Shown here: in pieces, positions 6,710-14,735 of the stretch
How the letters are laid out: each line of letters opens with the position of its first letter
How positions within the stretch are numbered: the stretch's first letter is position 1
Notes under the pieces: model-generated
Told to the model about the DNA's origin: nothing
Databases searched by the model: none
What the model saw: the letters and a program-made list of their open reading frames with translations, nothing else
Position numbers and translations under genes: made by a program
Assembly: GCA_040752295.1 (NCBI GenBank)
Contig: JBFMFE010000220.1
Location: forward strand, 1 to 20,742
From: JBFMFE01 sp040752295
Lineage (GTDB): Bacteria > UBP15 > UBA6099 > JBFMBQ01
Length of the DNA stretch: 20,742 bases
Reading direction: 5' to 3'

Positions 6710-7981
6710 ATGAAAGTCCTTTTCCTCACGCCCGAGGTTCCCTATCCCCCTCTGGGCGGCTCGAAGACCAAATCGTACAACCTGATCCGGCAGCTTTCGG
6801 AGAGGTGCGAGGTACACCTTTACACGTTTGCGACCCCGGAAGACGAGAAAAACCTCGACAAGCTCAAGCCCTGGTGCGGAAGTATCGAAACGGTCGGGAT
6901 GGGGCGCGGTGGAAAAGGCGCGCTCGGCAAACTGAAAAGGCTCGCCTCGCCGACTCCCGACTACATGGCGGCTTTCATCAGCGCGGAGATGCTGGACCGC
7001 GTCCGGGAAGCCGTCGCGACGGGCGCGTTCGACGTGCTCCACGTCGAAACCATTTTCATGGGCATATACGGGTTGAGGACGGAGGGGGAAAAGAACGCGC
7101 GCCCGTTCAGGGTGCTCGCGCCGAACGACTGCATATCGGAGTACTACAGGCTCCACTCGGCGGTGCTGAGACCGTCCGCCCGGAAAGTCTTCATGCGCGC
7201 GCAGTACCATAAGGTGAAGGCGATGGAGCGGAGGCTTTACGGGCGATACGACGCCTGCATCTTCGTGACGGAGAGGGACCTGCGGACGGCGGAGCGGCGC
7301 GCCGGGGCGCTGCCGAACGCAAGCGTCGTTCCGATGGGAGTTGACACAGTGTACTTCAGTCCCGGGGACGAGACGGCGACGGAGCGCCCGAGCGCCGTGT
7401 TCACCGGTTACATGTCGTACGTTTTCAACGACGACGCGGCGGCGTATTTCATTCGCGAGGCGTATCCGCTGATAAAGAAAAAAATACCCGGCTTCAGGAT
7501 TTTTTTCGTGGGAGTGGCTCCGTCCGGGAGACTGAAGAAGTTCGGGGAGAGAGACGGCGACGTGGTTGTGACGGGGTACGTTCCGGACGTAAGGCCGTAC
7601 GTGAGGCGGGCGTGGGTGTACGTGTCTCCGCTGCGGTACGGGCTGGGGATGAAGGACAAGATTTTAGAGGCATTTTCGATGGGGAAGGCGGTCGTTGCGA
7701 CGGGGGCGAGCTGCAACGGGATCGAGGCGATGGACGGGCGGGAGTTCGTGCTTGCGGACGGCGCCGGCGAGATCGCGGAGAGAACGGTGAGCCTTCTGGA
7801 GAACGCGGAAGCCCGCTCGGCGCTCGGCGCAAACGCCCGCCGCCTCGTGGAGGAGAAATACACCTGGAAGAGAGCGGCGGAGGAGATGGAAAAAATATAC
7901 GGGAAGTCTCAAAATAATACTTTGGGGAACCGGGTCGTTCCCGGAGGATTGAGAACGGGCGGACCGGGCCGCGTAAAATGA
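6710..7981 (+). CDS. Glycosyltransferase, GT4 family (GT-B fold)
   Basis: A 423-residue retaining-type glycosyltransferase acting in the cytoplasm on a lipid-linked glycan. The N-terminal half opens with MKVLFLTPEVPYPPLGGSK, a glycine-loop start typical of GT4. The C-terminal half carries VVPMGVDTVYFSP (206-218), VVTGYVPDVRPYV (286-298) and SPLRYGLGMKDKILEAFSMGKAVVAT (306-331), with E320 in the nucleotide-sugar binding region. It resembles glycosyltransferases of exosortase-linked (XrtA/PEP-CTERM) polysaccharide loci, though no exosortase is in the window. GGAGG lies only two bases before the ATG, closer than usual. The stop overlaps the next gene's start (ATGA), so the two are coupled. Confidence 0.9.
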   Translation: MKVLFLTPEVPYPPLGGSKTKSYNLIRQLSERCEVHLYTFATPEDEKNLDKLKPWCGSIETVGMGRGGKGALGKLKRLASPTPDYMAAFISAEMLDRVREAVATGAFDVLHVETIFMGIYGLRTEGEKNARPFRVLAPNDCISEYYRLHSAVLRPSARKVFMRAQYHKVKAMERRLYGRYDACIFVTERDLRTAERRAGALPNASVVPMGVDTVYFSPGDETATERPSAVFTGYMSYVFNDDAAAYFIREAYPLIKKKIPGFRIFFVGVAPSGRLKKFGERDGDVVVTGYVPDVRPYVRRAWVYVSPLRYGLGMKDKILEAFSMGKAVVATGASCNGIEAMDGREFVLADGAGEIAERTVSLLENAEARSALGANARRLVEEKYTWKRAAEEMEKIYGKSQNNTLGNRVVPGGLRTGGPGRVK

Positions 7982-9489
7982 GAAGTTATTCATACCGTTC
8001 ATACAGGGCGCTGTGGGCAGGGAGAAGGTCTCCGATGGATTATCTGCTGCTGATAATCCTCGCCGGAGTTCTGGTGTTTTTCAGCGCCGCCGTCAACAGG
8101 TACCTGAACTTACTGTATTACAGGCAGACGTTTTTCATTATCTTCATCGCCGCCGCGGTGATGATCATACTGATCAACCCCAAGTACGGGATTTTTCTCA
8201 TCGGGGCGACGATACCGCTGGAGGACGTGGGACTTGTTTTCGCCGGGGGCACATTCGGTTTCACGCTGAGCAAGCTCGTGGGGCTTTTGACGGCTTACGC
8301 GTGGTTCATGCACCGTATCGTCAGGCAGAAGAAACTGTTCGGGGGCGCCGGCTATCTGACGCCGCTCGCTGTACTGCTGCTGATTCTGACCGCTTCGGTC
8401 GGTTTTTCGCGTCATCCCGAGGTCGGCGTGACCAGTCTCATCTCCTTTACCGGGTTTATCCTGATGTACATGATGATCCGCGAGTCGGTGGAAGGACGGA
8501 GGGACCTTTCGGTCGTGGCGAACGTGCTGGCGGCTTCCACGGCGCTGGCGGCAGCGTTCGGGTTACTGCAGCATTTCACCGCTTCGCCGATCATCGGGAT
8601 GTCGGATTACTGGAAATTGCCCGGGTACGCGGATGACCCGTTCACGATCACGGGAAGGATACGCGGAACGTACCTCAATCCCAACTACTACTCAATGCAC
8701 ATGGTGATGATTTTTCCGCTCGTATTCATGTTTTTTCTGCGGGAGAAGAGAAGCGTTGTACTGAAAGCGCTTTACCTGGCTGCGGCGGCGACGATTCTGG
8801 GGGCGGTCTTTTTCGCTGAATCGCGCGCGGCATGGCTCGCGCTGCTCGCCGCTCTCACGGTGCAGTCGGCTCTGGTCAGGCGCGCGAGGGTGGCGGGGCT
8901 TGCGGCTCTGATGATTTTCTTAGGGCTGTTCGCGTTTCAGGAGTCAAGGTACACCGAAAGGGCGATGACGGTCATCAGGTTCCGCGAGGCGCCCAGGGTT
9001 TCCTCGATAGGGAACAGGAGGGAGTCGCTGAAGTACTGGGCGATGATCATCGGCGACTATCCGTTAATGGGTGTGGGAATAAACCAGGCGAAGATGAACG
9101 TGCAGCGGTACGGTTTCATTCTTCCCACGCAGACGCACAACGTATTTCTTCTTCTGCTCGTGGAGAACGGGGTATTCGCGTTTCTGATCTTCGTCCTGCT
9201 GCTGTACAGCGTCGCAAGGCGGCTCGCCGCTCATTTCGCCGGCGAGAAGGACGAGTTCTACCGGAGTTATTCCGCCGCGATGCTGGCGGCAATAACCGCG
9301 TTCGTCGTGTTCGGGCTTTTTCACGATAATTTCTGGACGAGCATAACGTGGTACACGTTCGGGCTTGCCTCGGCGGCGCCCGTCATCGCCGCCGGCGGGA
9401 AGCGAGACGAGGAACAGGGGGGCGGGGAATCACCGGGCGGAGGGCGGGGTGAGGGCGTTTACGCGGGGCGCAGCCGCAAAAACCGCTGA
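7978..9489 (+). CDS. O-antigen ligase / Wzy-type polymerase family membrane protein
   Basis: A polytopic membrane protein of 503 residues with about ten or more hydrophobic segments. Two family features stand out. One is the periplasmic-loop stretch GTYLNPNYYSMHM, near residues 231-243. The other is THNVFLLLLVENG with H387, typical of the Wzy_C (O-antigen ligase) domain, where an arginine- and histidine-containing loop joins the undecaprenyl-linked glycan to its acceptor. Ligases (WaaL) and polymerases (Wzy) share this fold, so I cannot decide between them. The first 19 residues are polar, and an ATG at 8035 just before the first membrane segment is an alternative start. The C-terminus ends in a Gly/Arg-rich tail. 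Confidence 0.88.
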   Translation: MRSYSYRSYRALWAGRRSPMDYLLLIILAGVLVFFSAAVNRYLNLLYYRQTFFIIFIAAAVMIILINPKYGIFLIGATIPLEDVGLVFAGGTFGFTLSKLVGLLTAYAWFMHRIVRQKKLFGGAGYLTPLAVLLLILTASVGFSRHPEVGVTSLISFTGFILMYMMIRESVEGRRDLSVVANVLAASTALAAAFGLLQHFTASPIIGMSDYWKLPGYADDPFTITGRIRGTYLNPNYYSMHMVMIFPLVFMFFLREKRSVVLKALYLAAAATILGAVFFAESRAAWLALLAALTVQSALVRRARVAGLAALMIFLGLFAFQESRYTERAMTVIRFREAPRVSSIGNRRESLKYWAMIIGDYPLMGVGINQAKMNVQRYGFILPTQTHNVFLLLLVENGVFAFLIFVLLLYSVARRLAAHFAGEKDEFYRSYSAAMLAAITAFVVFGLFHDNFWTSITWYTFGLASAAPVIAAGGKRDEEQGGGESPGGGRGEGVYAGRSRKNR

Positions 9490-9608
9490 TGGTTCAAGAA
9501 GCCGAAAGACGTTAAAGACCGCGCAGGGGCACGGGCAGGGGCACGGGACGCAGAGGGAAACCGCGGCGCAGCCGCAGGCAAACTAATGCGTCCCCGGAAA
9601 AGAACTTC

Positions 9609-11027
9609 ATGAGATTCAATTCGGCTGAATACATACTGCTACTGACGGTCGTTTTCATTCTCTACAACGTCTTCAGGGGGTCGAGGGAGCGGAAGCTGCT
9701 GCTGATCGCGGCGAGCGCGGTGTTCTACGCCTCGTGGTCGGTGGGATACCTTTTCATGTTCCACGGCGTGATGCTCGCGAACTACTTACTCGTCCGGCGG
9801 ATGGGGACGGACCCCGGGAGGAAGAGGCTTTACCTCATCGCAGCGGTCGCGTTCGACCTCGCCGTGCTGGGAGGGTTCAAGTACACGAACTTCCTTATCG
9901 GGTCGGTCTTCGGACTCCTCATGCTGGCGCGCGCGGAGGTGAGCGTCCCGCATTACGGCATCGTGCTTCCGCTTGCGATATCGTTCTACACGTTTCAGAT
10001 AATGAGTTTCGCGATTGACTATTACCGGGGCGCGTTCACCGAGCGTCCGGGGTACGTCAACTTCGTATTTTACGTCTCGTTTTTTCCGCAGTTGATCGCC
10101 GGACCGATCGTGAGGTGCGGCGAGTTTTTCGGTCAGAAGCTCTTCAAGCCGTTTTCGATGAAGGACATGGACGCAGGGTTGCGTCTGATACTGCTCGGTA
10201 TGTTCCAGAAGGTGGTCATCGCCGACAATCTGGGCGTTTTCGTGGACGCCGCCTACGAGAACCCGTGGTCGCAGAACACGATTTCGGCGGCGCTGTGCAT
10301 GTACGGGTACGCGCTTCAGATTTTTTTTGATTTCGCCGGATACACGAACATCGCGCGGGGTTCGGCGCGGCTTTTCGGCATCGTTCTGCCCGAGAACTTC
10401 CGCTCGCCGTACCTGGCGGCGAACATGGCTGATTTCTGGCGGCGCTGGCACATGACGTTCTCGCGGTGGCTGCGCGACTACCTGTACATTCCGCTTGGCG
10501 GCTCGAGGGTCGCCCGCGCAGCGGTGTACCGCAACCTGCTGGTGACGATGGTACTGGGGGGCGTGTGGCACGGTGCGGCGTGGACGTTCGCGCTGTGGGG
10601 GGTCTATCACGGCGCGCTGCTGATGGCGACGCGGTTCTACAGGGAAACCGTGGGGGCGGTCGTTCCGCTCGAGAAAATGAAAAACAGCGTTCCCCTGAAG
10701 GCGCTCGGCGTTTTCGCGACGTTCACGCTCGCCGGTTTCGGGTTCATCATCTTCCGCTCCGGGACGTTCGGGGACTGCGCGGGCATGGTCTCCGCGCTCT
10801 TCAGGTGGACGCCCGGGGCGTGGGGCGGCATCGAGCCGTATCTCGATTCCGACGTGCCGAAAATACTGCTCCTGTACCTCGGTTATTCGCTTCTGAGCAT
10901 GAGATTCGACGTCTCCGCTTTTCTTAACCAGAGACGGCGGTTCCTGCTCTACGCTCTGATCGCGCTCGTCACACTGGCTTTCATGCCGAAGCGGCTCACG
11001 CAGCCGTTCATCTATTTCCAGTTTTAG
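9609..11027 (+). CDS. MBOAT O-acyltransferase, AlgI/DltB-like
   Basis: A 472-residue membrane-bound O-acyltransferase. Family members such as AlgI pass acyl, usually acetyl, groups through the membrane for modification of an exported polysaccharide. Diagnostic stretches are FRSPYLAANMADFWRRWH (conserved H281), LRDYLYIPLGGSR, and the catalytic region GGVWHGAAWTFALWG with H321. The N-terminus RKLLLIAASAVFYASW and the LGGFKYTNF region also match AlgI. The length is normal for the family. It lies 119 bases after the O-antigen ligase gene, same strand, with an SGNH hydrolase-like gene next. That pair is the usual arrangement for polysaccharide O-acetylation. No strong Shine-Dalgarno is seen. Confidence 0.93.
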   Translation: MRFNSAEYILLLTVVFILYNVFRGSRERKLLLIAASAVFYASWSVGYLFMFHGVMLANYLLVRRMGTDPGRKRLYLIAAVAFDLAVLGGFKYTNFLIGSVFGLLMLARAEVSVPHYGIVLPLAISFYTFQIMSFAIDYYRGAFTERPGYVNFVFYVSFFPQLIAGPIVRCGEFFGQKLFKPFSMKDMDAGLRLILLGMFQKVVIADNLGVFVDAAYENPWSQNTISAALCMYGYALQIFFDFAGYTNIARGSARLFGIVLPENFRSPYLAANMADFWRRWHMTFSRWLRDYLYIPLGGSRVARAAVYRNLLVTMVLGGVWHGAAWTFALWGVYHGALLMATRFYRETVGAVVPLEKMKNSVPLKALGVFATFTLAGFGFIIFRSGTFGDCAGMVSALFRWTPGAWGGIEPYLDSDVPKILLLYLGYSLLSMRFDVSAFLNQRRRFLLYALIALVTLAFMPKRLTQPFIYFQF

Positions 11028-11073
11028 TATCTTACGGGCGAACATCTGCGCAAAATGGCAGGAAAAATGATTG

Positions 11074-11170
11074 ACCACGGAAGCACTGAAGCACGGAAAA
11101 AGACATTTTTTTATGCGCCGCCGGCGCACAAGAACCTTTCCGTGTTTCCAAACTTCCGTGTTTCAGTGGT
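11074..11170. repeat. CCACGGAAGC-family foldback element, second copy
   Basis: The left arm ACCACGGAAGCACTGAAGCACGG starts at 11074. The right arm at 11137-11170 is built of TTTCCGTG and TTCCGTG words and ends in GTGGT. Between them lies a perfect hairpin TGCGCC-GCC-GGCGCA (11114-11128). The plan (outer arms, GC-rich central hairpin, complementary outer arm) is the same as at 6286-6366. It separates the MBOAT gene from the SGNH gene. Confidence 0.7.
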
Positions 11171-11249
11171 AATTTTTTTGTCTTTTGTCTGATTCCGGCT
11201 ATGCCGGGTCAGGCGGGAGGGCTGCTGAAACGCGGGGCGAACCATCCAT

Positions 11250-12428
11250 ATGAGAACCGCCGGAATCGCAGGAGTATTCCTGATTGAACTCTGTGTGCTG
11301 ACGGTCCTTGCGGAGCTTGTCTTCAGGCTCCTCATTCCCCAGCCGATCGACGCGTTCAACTTCACCATACTTGAGCGTGGCGCCGGGGTCGCGGAAGGCG
11401 CCGCGGGGGGAGCGGGGGATCAAACCCGCGCGGGATACGGACCGTACGCGCCGCACAGGGAGATGCGCTTCGGGGGCGCGAACGTGACGATCAATTCACA
11501 CGGGTGGCGGGAGCGCGAATACACGTTCGAGAAGCCCGGGGACACCTACAGGATTATCGTGGTGGGAGATTCCATAGTGTTCGGGCACGGGACGGAAATG
11601 GAGGACGTGTTCCACGAGGTGCTGGAACGGGAACTGAACGCGGAGTTCGGGTGGTGGAAGAGGTTCGAGGTGATCGGGCTGGGAGGAGAAGCGATGGAAA
11701 CGATCGGCGCGCGCAAGCACATGCCGTCGTACGTGTCCGCGTACGCGCCCGACGCCGTCATACTGTCTTTCAATCTCAACGACGTCTTGCCGCTGCCGGG
11801 GTCGCTCGGCGAACTCGCGCCGGCGGAGCGGAACCCGGTGATGACCGTTCCGCTCCTGCGGAGGGCGCAGAGGTGGATGGAACTGAACGTGCGTCCGAGG
11901 AGCCACCTGTATCACTTCGCGCGCGAGAACGTGAAGAACTTTCTCAGGCAGAGGGGCGTCGTCAGCCCGGGCATGTTCAGGGACGCGGCGTTCGACTTCG
12001 AGAGCGGGTACGCGCGCGTGGCGTGGAGAGACACGAGCGGACTGCTTCTGGAGATCAGGGATTACCTGCGTTCGAGAGGGGTCCGGTTCGTCCTGTTCGT
12101 CGCGCCGTACGAGCCGCAGCTCAGCGCCGGGGTGGCGCGTATTTACAGGGACGAGTTCATGTTCGTTTTCAAGGACACCCTCGTGGAGGGTCTTCCCCAG
12201 AAGGTGATCGCGAGGTTCTGCGCGGAGAACGGTATAGAGATGATAGACCCCCTGCCGCTTCTGCGCGAGGGAGAGGAGCGGAAGTACCACAGGACGCTGG
12301 GGGGGATGGTTGATTTCAGCCACCCGAACCGGCACGGGCACAGGATATTCGCCGGGAGCCTGATGAAATATTTCAGGGAATTTTTGAGTGAGGAAGCCGG
12401 GCGGGACGGTTCATCCCCGAATAGATAA
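11250..12428 (+). CDS. Membrane-anchored SGNH/GDSL hydrolase-like protein
   Basis: A 392-residue protein with one N-terminal hydrophobic segment (about residues 5-28), probably a signal anchor that places the rest in the periplasm. The SGNH fold is indicated by VVGDSIVFGHG (block I, nucleophile S108), LSFNLNDV (an Asn-containing block) and DFSHPNRHGH (block V, D355 and H358). Such proteins act as esterases or, beside MBOAT genes, as the periplasmic acetyltransferase half of the pair (AlgJ/AlgX/PatB-like). The MBOAT neighbour supports polysaccharide O-acylation, but hydrolysis cannot be excluded. Residues 45-65 are Gly/Ala-rich. The start is the first ATG before the membrane segment. Confidence 0.87.
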   Translation: MRTAGIAGVFLIELCVLTVLAELVFRLLIPQPIDAFNFTILERGAGVAEGAAGGAGDQTRAGYGPYAPHREMRFGGANVTINSHGWREREYTFEKPGDTYRIIVVGDSIVFGHGTEMEDVFHEVLERELNAEFGWWKRFEVIGLGGEAMETIGARKHMPSYVSAYAPDAVILSFNLNDVLPLPGSLGELAPAERNPVMTVPLLRRAQRWMELNVRPRSHLYHFARENVKNFLRQRGVVSPGMFRDAAFDFESGYARVAWRDTSGLLLEIRDYLRSRGVRFVLFVAPYEPQLSAGVARIYRDEFMFVFKDTLVEGLPQKVIARFCAENGIEMIDPLPLLREGEERKYHRTLGGMVDFSHPNRHGHRIFAGSLMKYFREFLSEEAGRDGSSPNR

Positions 12429-12483
12429 CCCGATTGTTACTACAGGGGGCATAAAACATGTTAACCGGTTGGTCAAAAACGAA

Positions 12484-12571
12484 TGATGAATAACGAACAA
12501 AGAATATCGAATGACGAAGTGTTTTTCCCTTCGATGTTCGTCGGTTCCTTGTTCGATATTCGATATTCAAT
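12484..12571. repeat. Palindromic GAATATCGAA-type repeat between convergent genes
   Basis: The left arm contains AATAACGAAC, AATATCGAATG and ACGAAG, ending at 12519. The right arm starts CTTCGATGTTCG at 12529 and continues with TTGTTCGATATTCGATATTC. The arms pair imperfectly around a 9-base T-rich loop. A short palindrome TGCGGC-A-GCCGCA (12573-12585) follows, with a five-T run near 12592; it might end plus-strand transcription, but it is weak. The element sits between the convergent SGNH and glycosyltransferase genes. Confidence 0.6.
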
Positions 12572-12625
12572 TTGCGGCAGCCGCAGGGCGATTTTTGAAA
12601 CTATTTACTGCTCCCCTCAGTACGT

Positions 12626-13882
12626 TCATTTCAGCAGGCTGTCGTAGAGCGCGGAGAGGTCCGCGACGTTTTTTTCGATGGAGAAAAAGCGGCGGACGTG
12701 GTCCGCGGCTCGCGCGGCGACGCCGCGGCGCAGGGACGGGTCCCGCGCGAGCCTCTGAATGACGCCGGCGAGCGCCGCGGGATCGTTCACGGGAACGAGG
12801 AAGCCGGTGACGCCGTCGGCGATGATCTCCTCCGGACCGCCGCAGCGTGTGGCGACGACGGGTACGCCGGACGCCATGGACTCTATGACGACCATGCCGA
12901 AGGATTCGCTGAGTGAGGGGACGACGACCGCGTCGAGGGCGTGGAGGACGTCCCTGACGTCGGGCACGAAGCCGGTGAGAGTGAGGCGCGATTCGAGACG
13001 CCTTTCGCGAATCGTTCTCAGAATTTCCTCCCTGCAGCGTTCGTCCTCGGCGCGTCCGTGCGCGACTCCGCCGACTATGAAGGCGTGGAAATCGAGACCG
13101 GCGCCGATCAGTTCGGCAACGGCGTCGAGGAAGACGTGATGCCCCTTGACGCGCTGGAAGCGGGCGATCATACCGAGCGCGAACGTATCCGGAGCGAGGT
13201 TCAGGCGGGTTCTCAGTTCGGCAGCCGGCGCGGACGGCGCGAACTCCGAAACGGCGACCCCGCACGGGATTGTTTCGACGCGCCGGGGGCGTACGCCGGA
13301 GCGTTCGAGCATGTTTTTCACGTTCCGCGAAACGGGGAGGACGACCGAGAAGAAGCAGCGGACGTACCACCTGACGTAGCGTTTGACGGGCGCGGACCAG
13401 AGATGGGAGCGTAAGACGACTGGCGCGCCCGCGAGCCGGGCGAGGGGCGCCGCGGCGAAAGTGCGGTTGTTGAACTGCTCGAGCTGGACGAGCGCGACGC
13501 GCCGGCGCTTCAGCCGGAAAACGAATCGGGCGAACTTGAGCGGGCTGAAAACGGGGACAAGCCCCGCCGCGCGCCTCAGTGTGACGTCGGGAAGGACCAG
13601 GACCTCGACCCCCGCCGCGCGGAGCGCGCCGGTGAGCGGTCCCTCGGCGAAGGCGCCCACAACGGGAACGAACCTCCCCGCGGCGGCGAGCGCCCTTGTG
13701 AAATACAGCAGATAGGTTTCCCCGCCGCCAAGCCCCGTGAGATCGGTGATGAAGAGTATCCGCTTCGCTCGCGCGCATCGCGGTTTCCGCGCGGCGGAGG
13801 GGTCGGCGCCGCCGGCGGCGGAGCGCGCGCGGGCGCTGATCCCCCTTTTATCACGGGGAGCGAAAAACAGGTTGCGTTTCAT
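12626..13882 (-). CDS. Glycosyltransferase, GT4 family
   Basis: A 418-residue GT-B glycosyltransferase. After about 38 basic, low-complexity residues the fold begins at KRILFITDLTGLGGGETYLL, whose glycine loop is typical of the N-terminal (Glyco_transf_4) domain. The C-terminal domain shows IPCGVAVSEF (205-214), ARFQRVKGH (240-248) and LTGFVPDVRDVL. The EX7E motif (E326 and E334) lies in SLSESFGMVVIESMASG. It follows motB by 58 bases on the same strand, with no promoter visible in the gap, so it may be transcribed with the stator genes. Whether it serves the polysaccharide cluster or glycosylation of a flagellar protein is open. The ATG lacks a clear Shine-Dalgarno, and the basic N-terminal extension may be partly non-coding. 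Confidence 0.9.
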   Translation of the reverse strand: MKRNLFFAPRDKRGISARARSAAGGADPSAARKPRCARAKRILFITDLTGLGGGETYLLYFTRALAAAGRFVPVVGAFAEGPLTGALRAAGVEVLVLPDVTLRRAAGLVPVFSPLKFARFVFRLKRRRVALVQLEQFNNRTFAAAPLARLAGAPVVLRSHLWSAPVKRYVRWYVRCFFSVVLPVSRNVKNMLERSGVRPRRVETIPCGVAVSEFAPSAPAAELRTRLNLAPDTFALGMIARFQRVKGHHVFLDAVAELIGAGLDFHAFIVGGVAHGRAEDERCREEILRTIRERRLESRLTLTGFVPDVRDVLHALDAVVVPSLSESFGMVVIESMASGVPVVATRCGGPEEIIADGVTGFLVPVNDPAALAGVIQRLARDPSLRRGVAARAADHVRRFFSIEKNVADLSALYDSLLK

Positions 13883-13940
13883 TCAAAGCGGATGGATGAG
13901 CGACGGCCTGCGCCGCGCGGGCGCGCCGGAGGGGTGATGC

Positions 13941-14732
13941 TCAAAGCCCCGTCCCGCCGAAGAGGTCCCTTTTTATCTTCTCGATGCTCGTGGGGGTTTT
14001 TTCCGTCGCCGAGAGCCTTATCTCTATCCGCCTGTTCGACTGGCGCCCCTCCGGGGTCTCGTTCGAGTCTTTCGGGCGGTATTCGCCGTAGCCGATGGCG
14101 GACAGGTACGGGGGGGGAACGCCGTGTTTTTCCTTCATGTAGTTGACGACGCTGATTGCGCGCGCCGACGAGAGTTCCCAGTTGGAGGGGAACCTTGCCG
14201 TGCTTATCGGGACGTTGTCGGTGTGCCCTTCCACGTGCACCTGGAGGTAGTTGTCCTTCACTATCTTTGAGACGGCGTCGAGTGCGGTGTGGAATTCGGG
14301 CTTGAGGTCCGCCATTCCGCTGTCGAAGAGCGCCTGGCTTCCGAGCGTGACGTAGATTTCCCCCTTGTCGCCGGCTTTTATCTGGAGAATGTTTCCCTTT
14401 TCGACGTATTCCTCGAGCTGCTGCTGGATTTGCTTCTGAAGTTCGTTCATCCGTTTCTCGACGCCCCAGAACTGCTTGGTGCCTCGCTCGCGGGGGACGA
14501 GGACGACCTCGTCCGGGCGGAGCACGGAAATGCTTCTGGGAAAGACGCCGAGCGCCTGGCGGAACGAGGCTATCGCCGCCTGGTACTTCGACTCGCTGAT
14601 CTCGCCGACGCGGAACAGGAACACGAAAAAGATGAGCATCAGCGTGGTCAAGTCGCCGTAGGTGAGCATGTACGCTGGGGTGCCGCGTTTCGGTTCCTCG
14701 GGTTTTTTGCCCGTCCGCACACCTTTCGCCAT
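13941..14732 (-). CDS. motB: Flagellar stator protein MotB
   Basis: MotB anchors the ion-driven stator to peptidoglycan. The 263-residue protein has a single membrane segment after PAYMLTYGDLTTLMLIFFVFLF. D27 corresponds to the ion-binding aspartate of the family. A helical linker follows (about 90-112), then an OmpA-type domain with VHVEGHTDNVP (165-175) and NRRIEI (233-238), which binds peptidoglycan. The length suits MotB/LafU proteins. The ATG lies three bases after the motA stop. AAAGGAG is present about 12 bases upstream, inside motA. The sequence alone cannot tell a proton from a sodium motor. Confidence 0.95.
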   Translation of the reverse strand: MAKGVRTGKKPEEPKRGTPAYMLTYGDLTTLMLIFFVFLFRVGEISESKYQAAIASFRQALGVFPRSISVLRPDEVVLVPRERGTKQFWGVEKRMNELQKQIQQQLEEYVEKGNILQIKAGDKGEIYVTLGSQALFDSGMADLKPEFHTALDAVSKIVKDNYLQVHVEGHTDNVPISTARFPSNWELSSARAISVVNYMKEKHGVPPPYLSAIGYGEYRPKDSNETPEGRQSNRRIEIRLSATEKTPTSIEKIKRDLFGGTGL

Positions 14733-14735
14733 GGC

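Noticed and set aside
9786..11129. A 447-residue open frame antisense to the MBOAT gene
   Set aside because: It is a shadow frame of a high-GC gene. The sense protein has clear AlgI motifs, while the antisense translation is rich in Arg, His and Pro without any domain.
12573..12597. Possible intrinsic terminator for the SGNH operon
   Set aside because: The palindrome has almost no loop and the five-T run is separated from it by several bases, so I kept it only as a remark under the neighbouring repeat.
12567..13778. A 403-residue minus-strand frame overlapping the GT4 glycosyltransferase
   Set aside because: The +1-shifted translation is an Arg/Gly/Pro-rich shadow; the glycosyltransferase frame holds the EX7E and other motifs.
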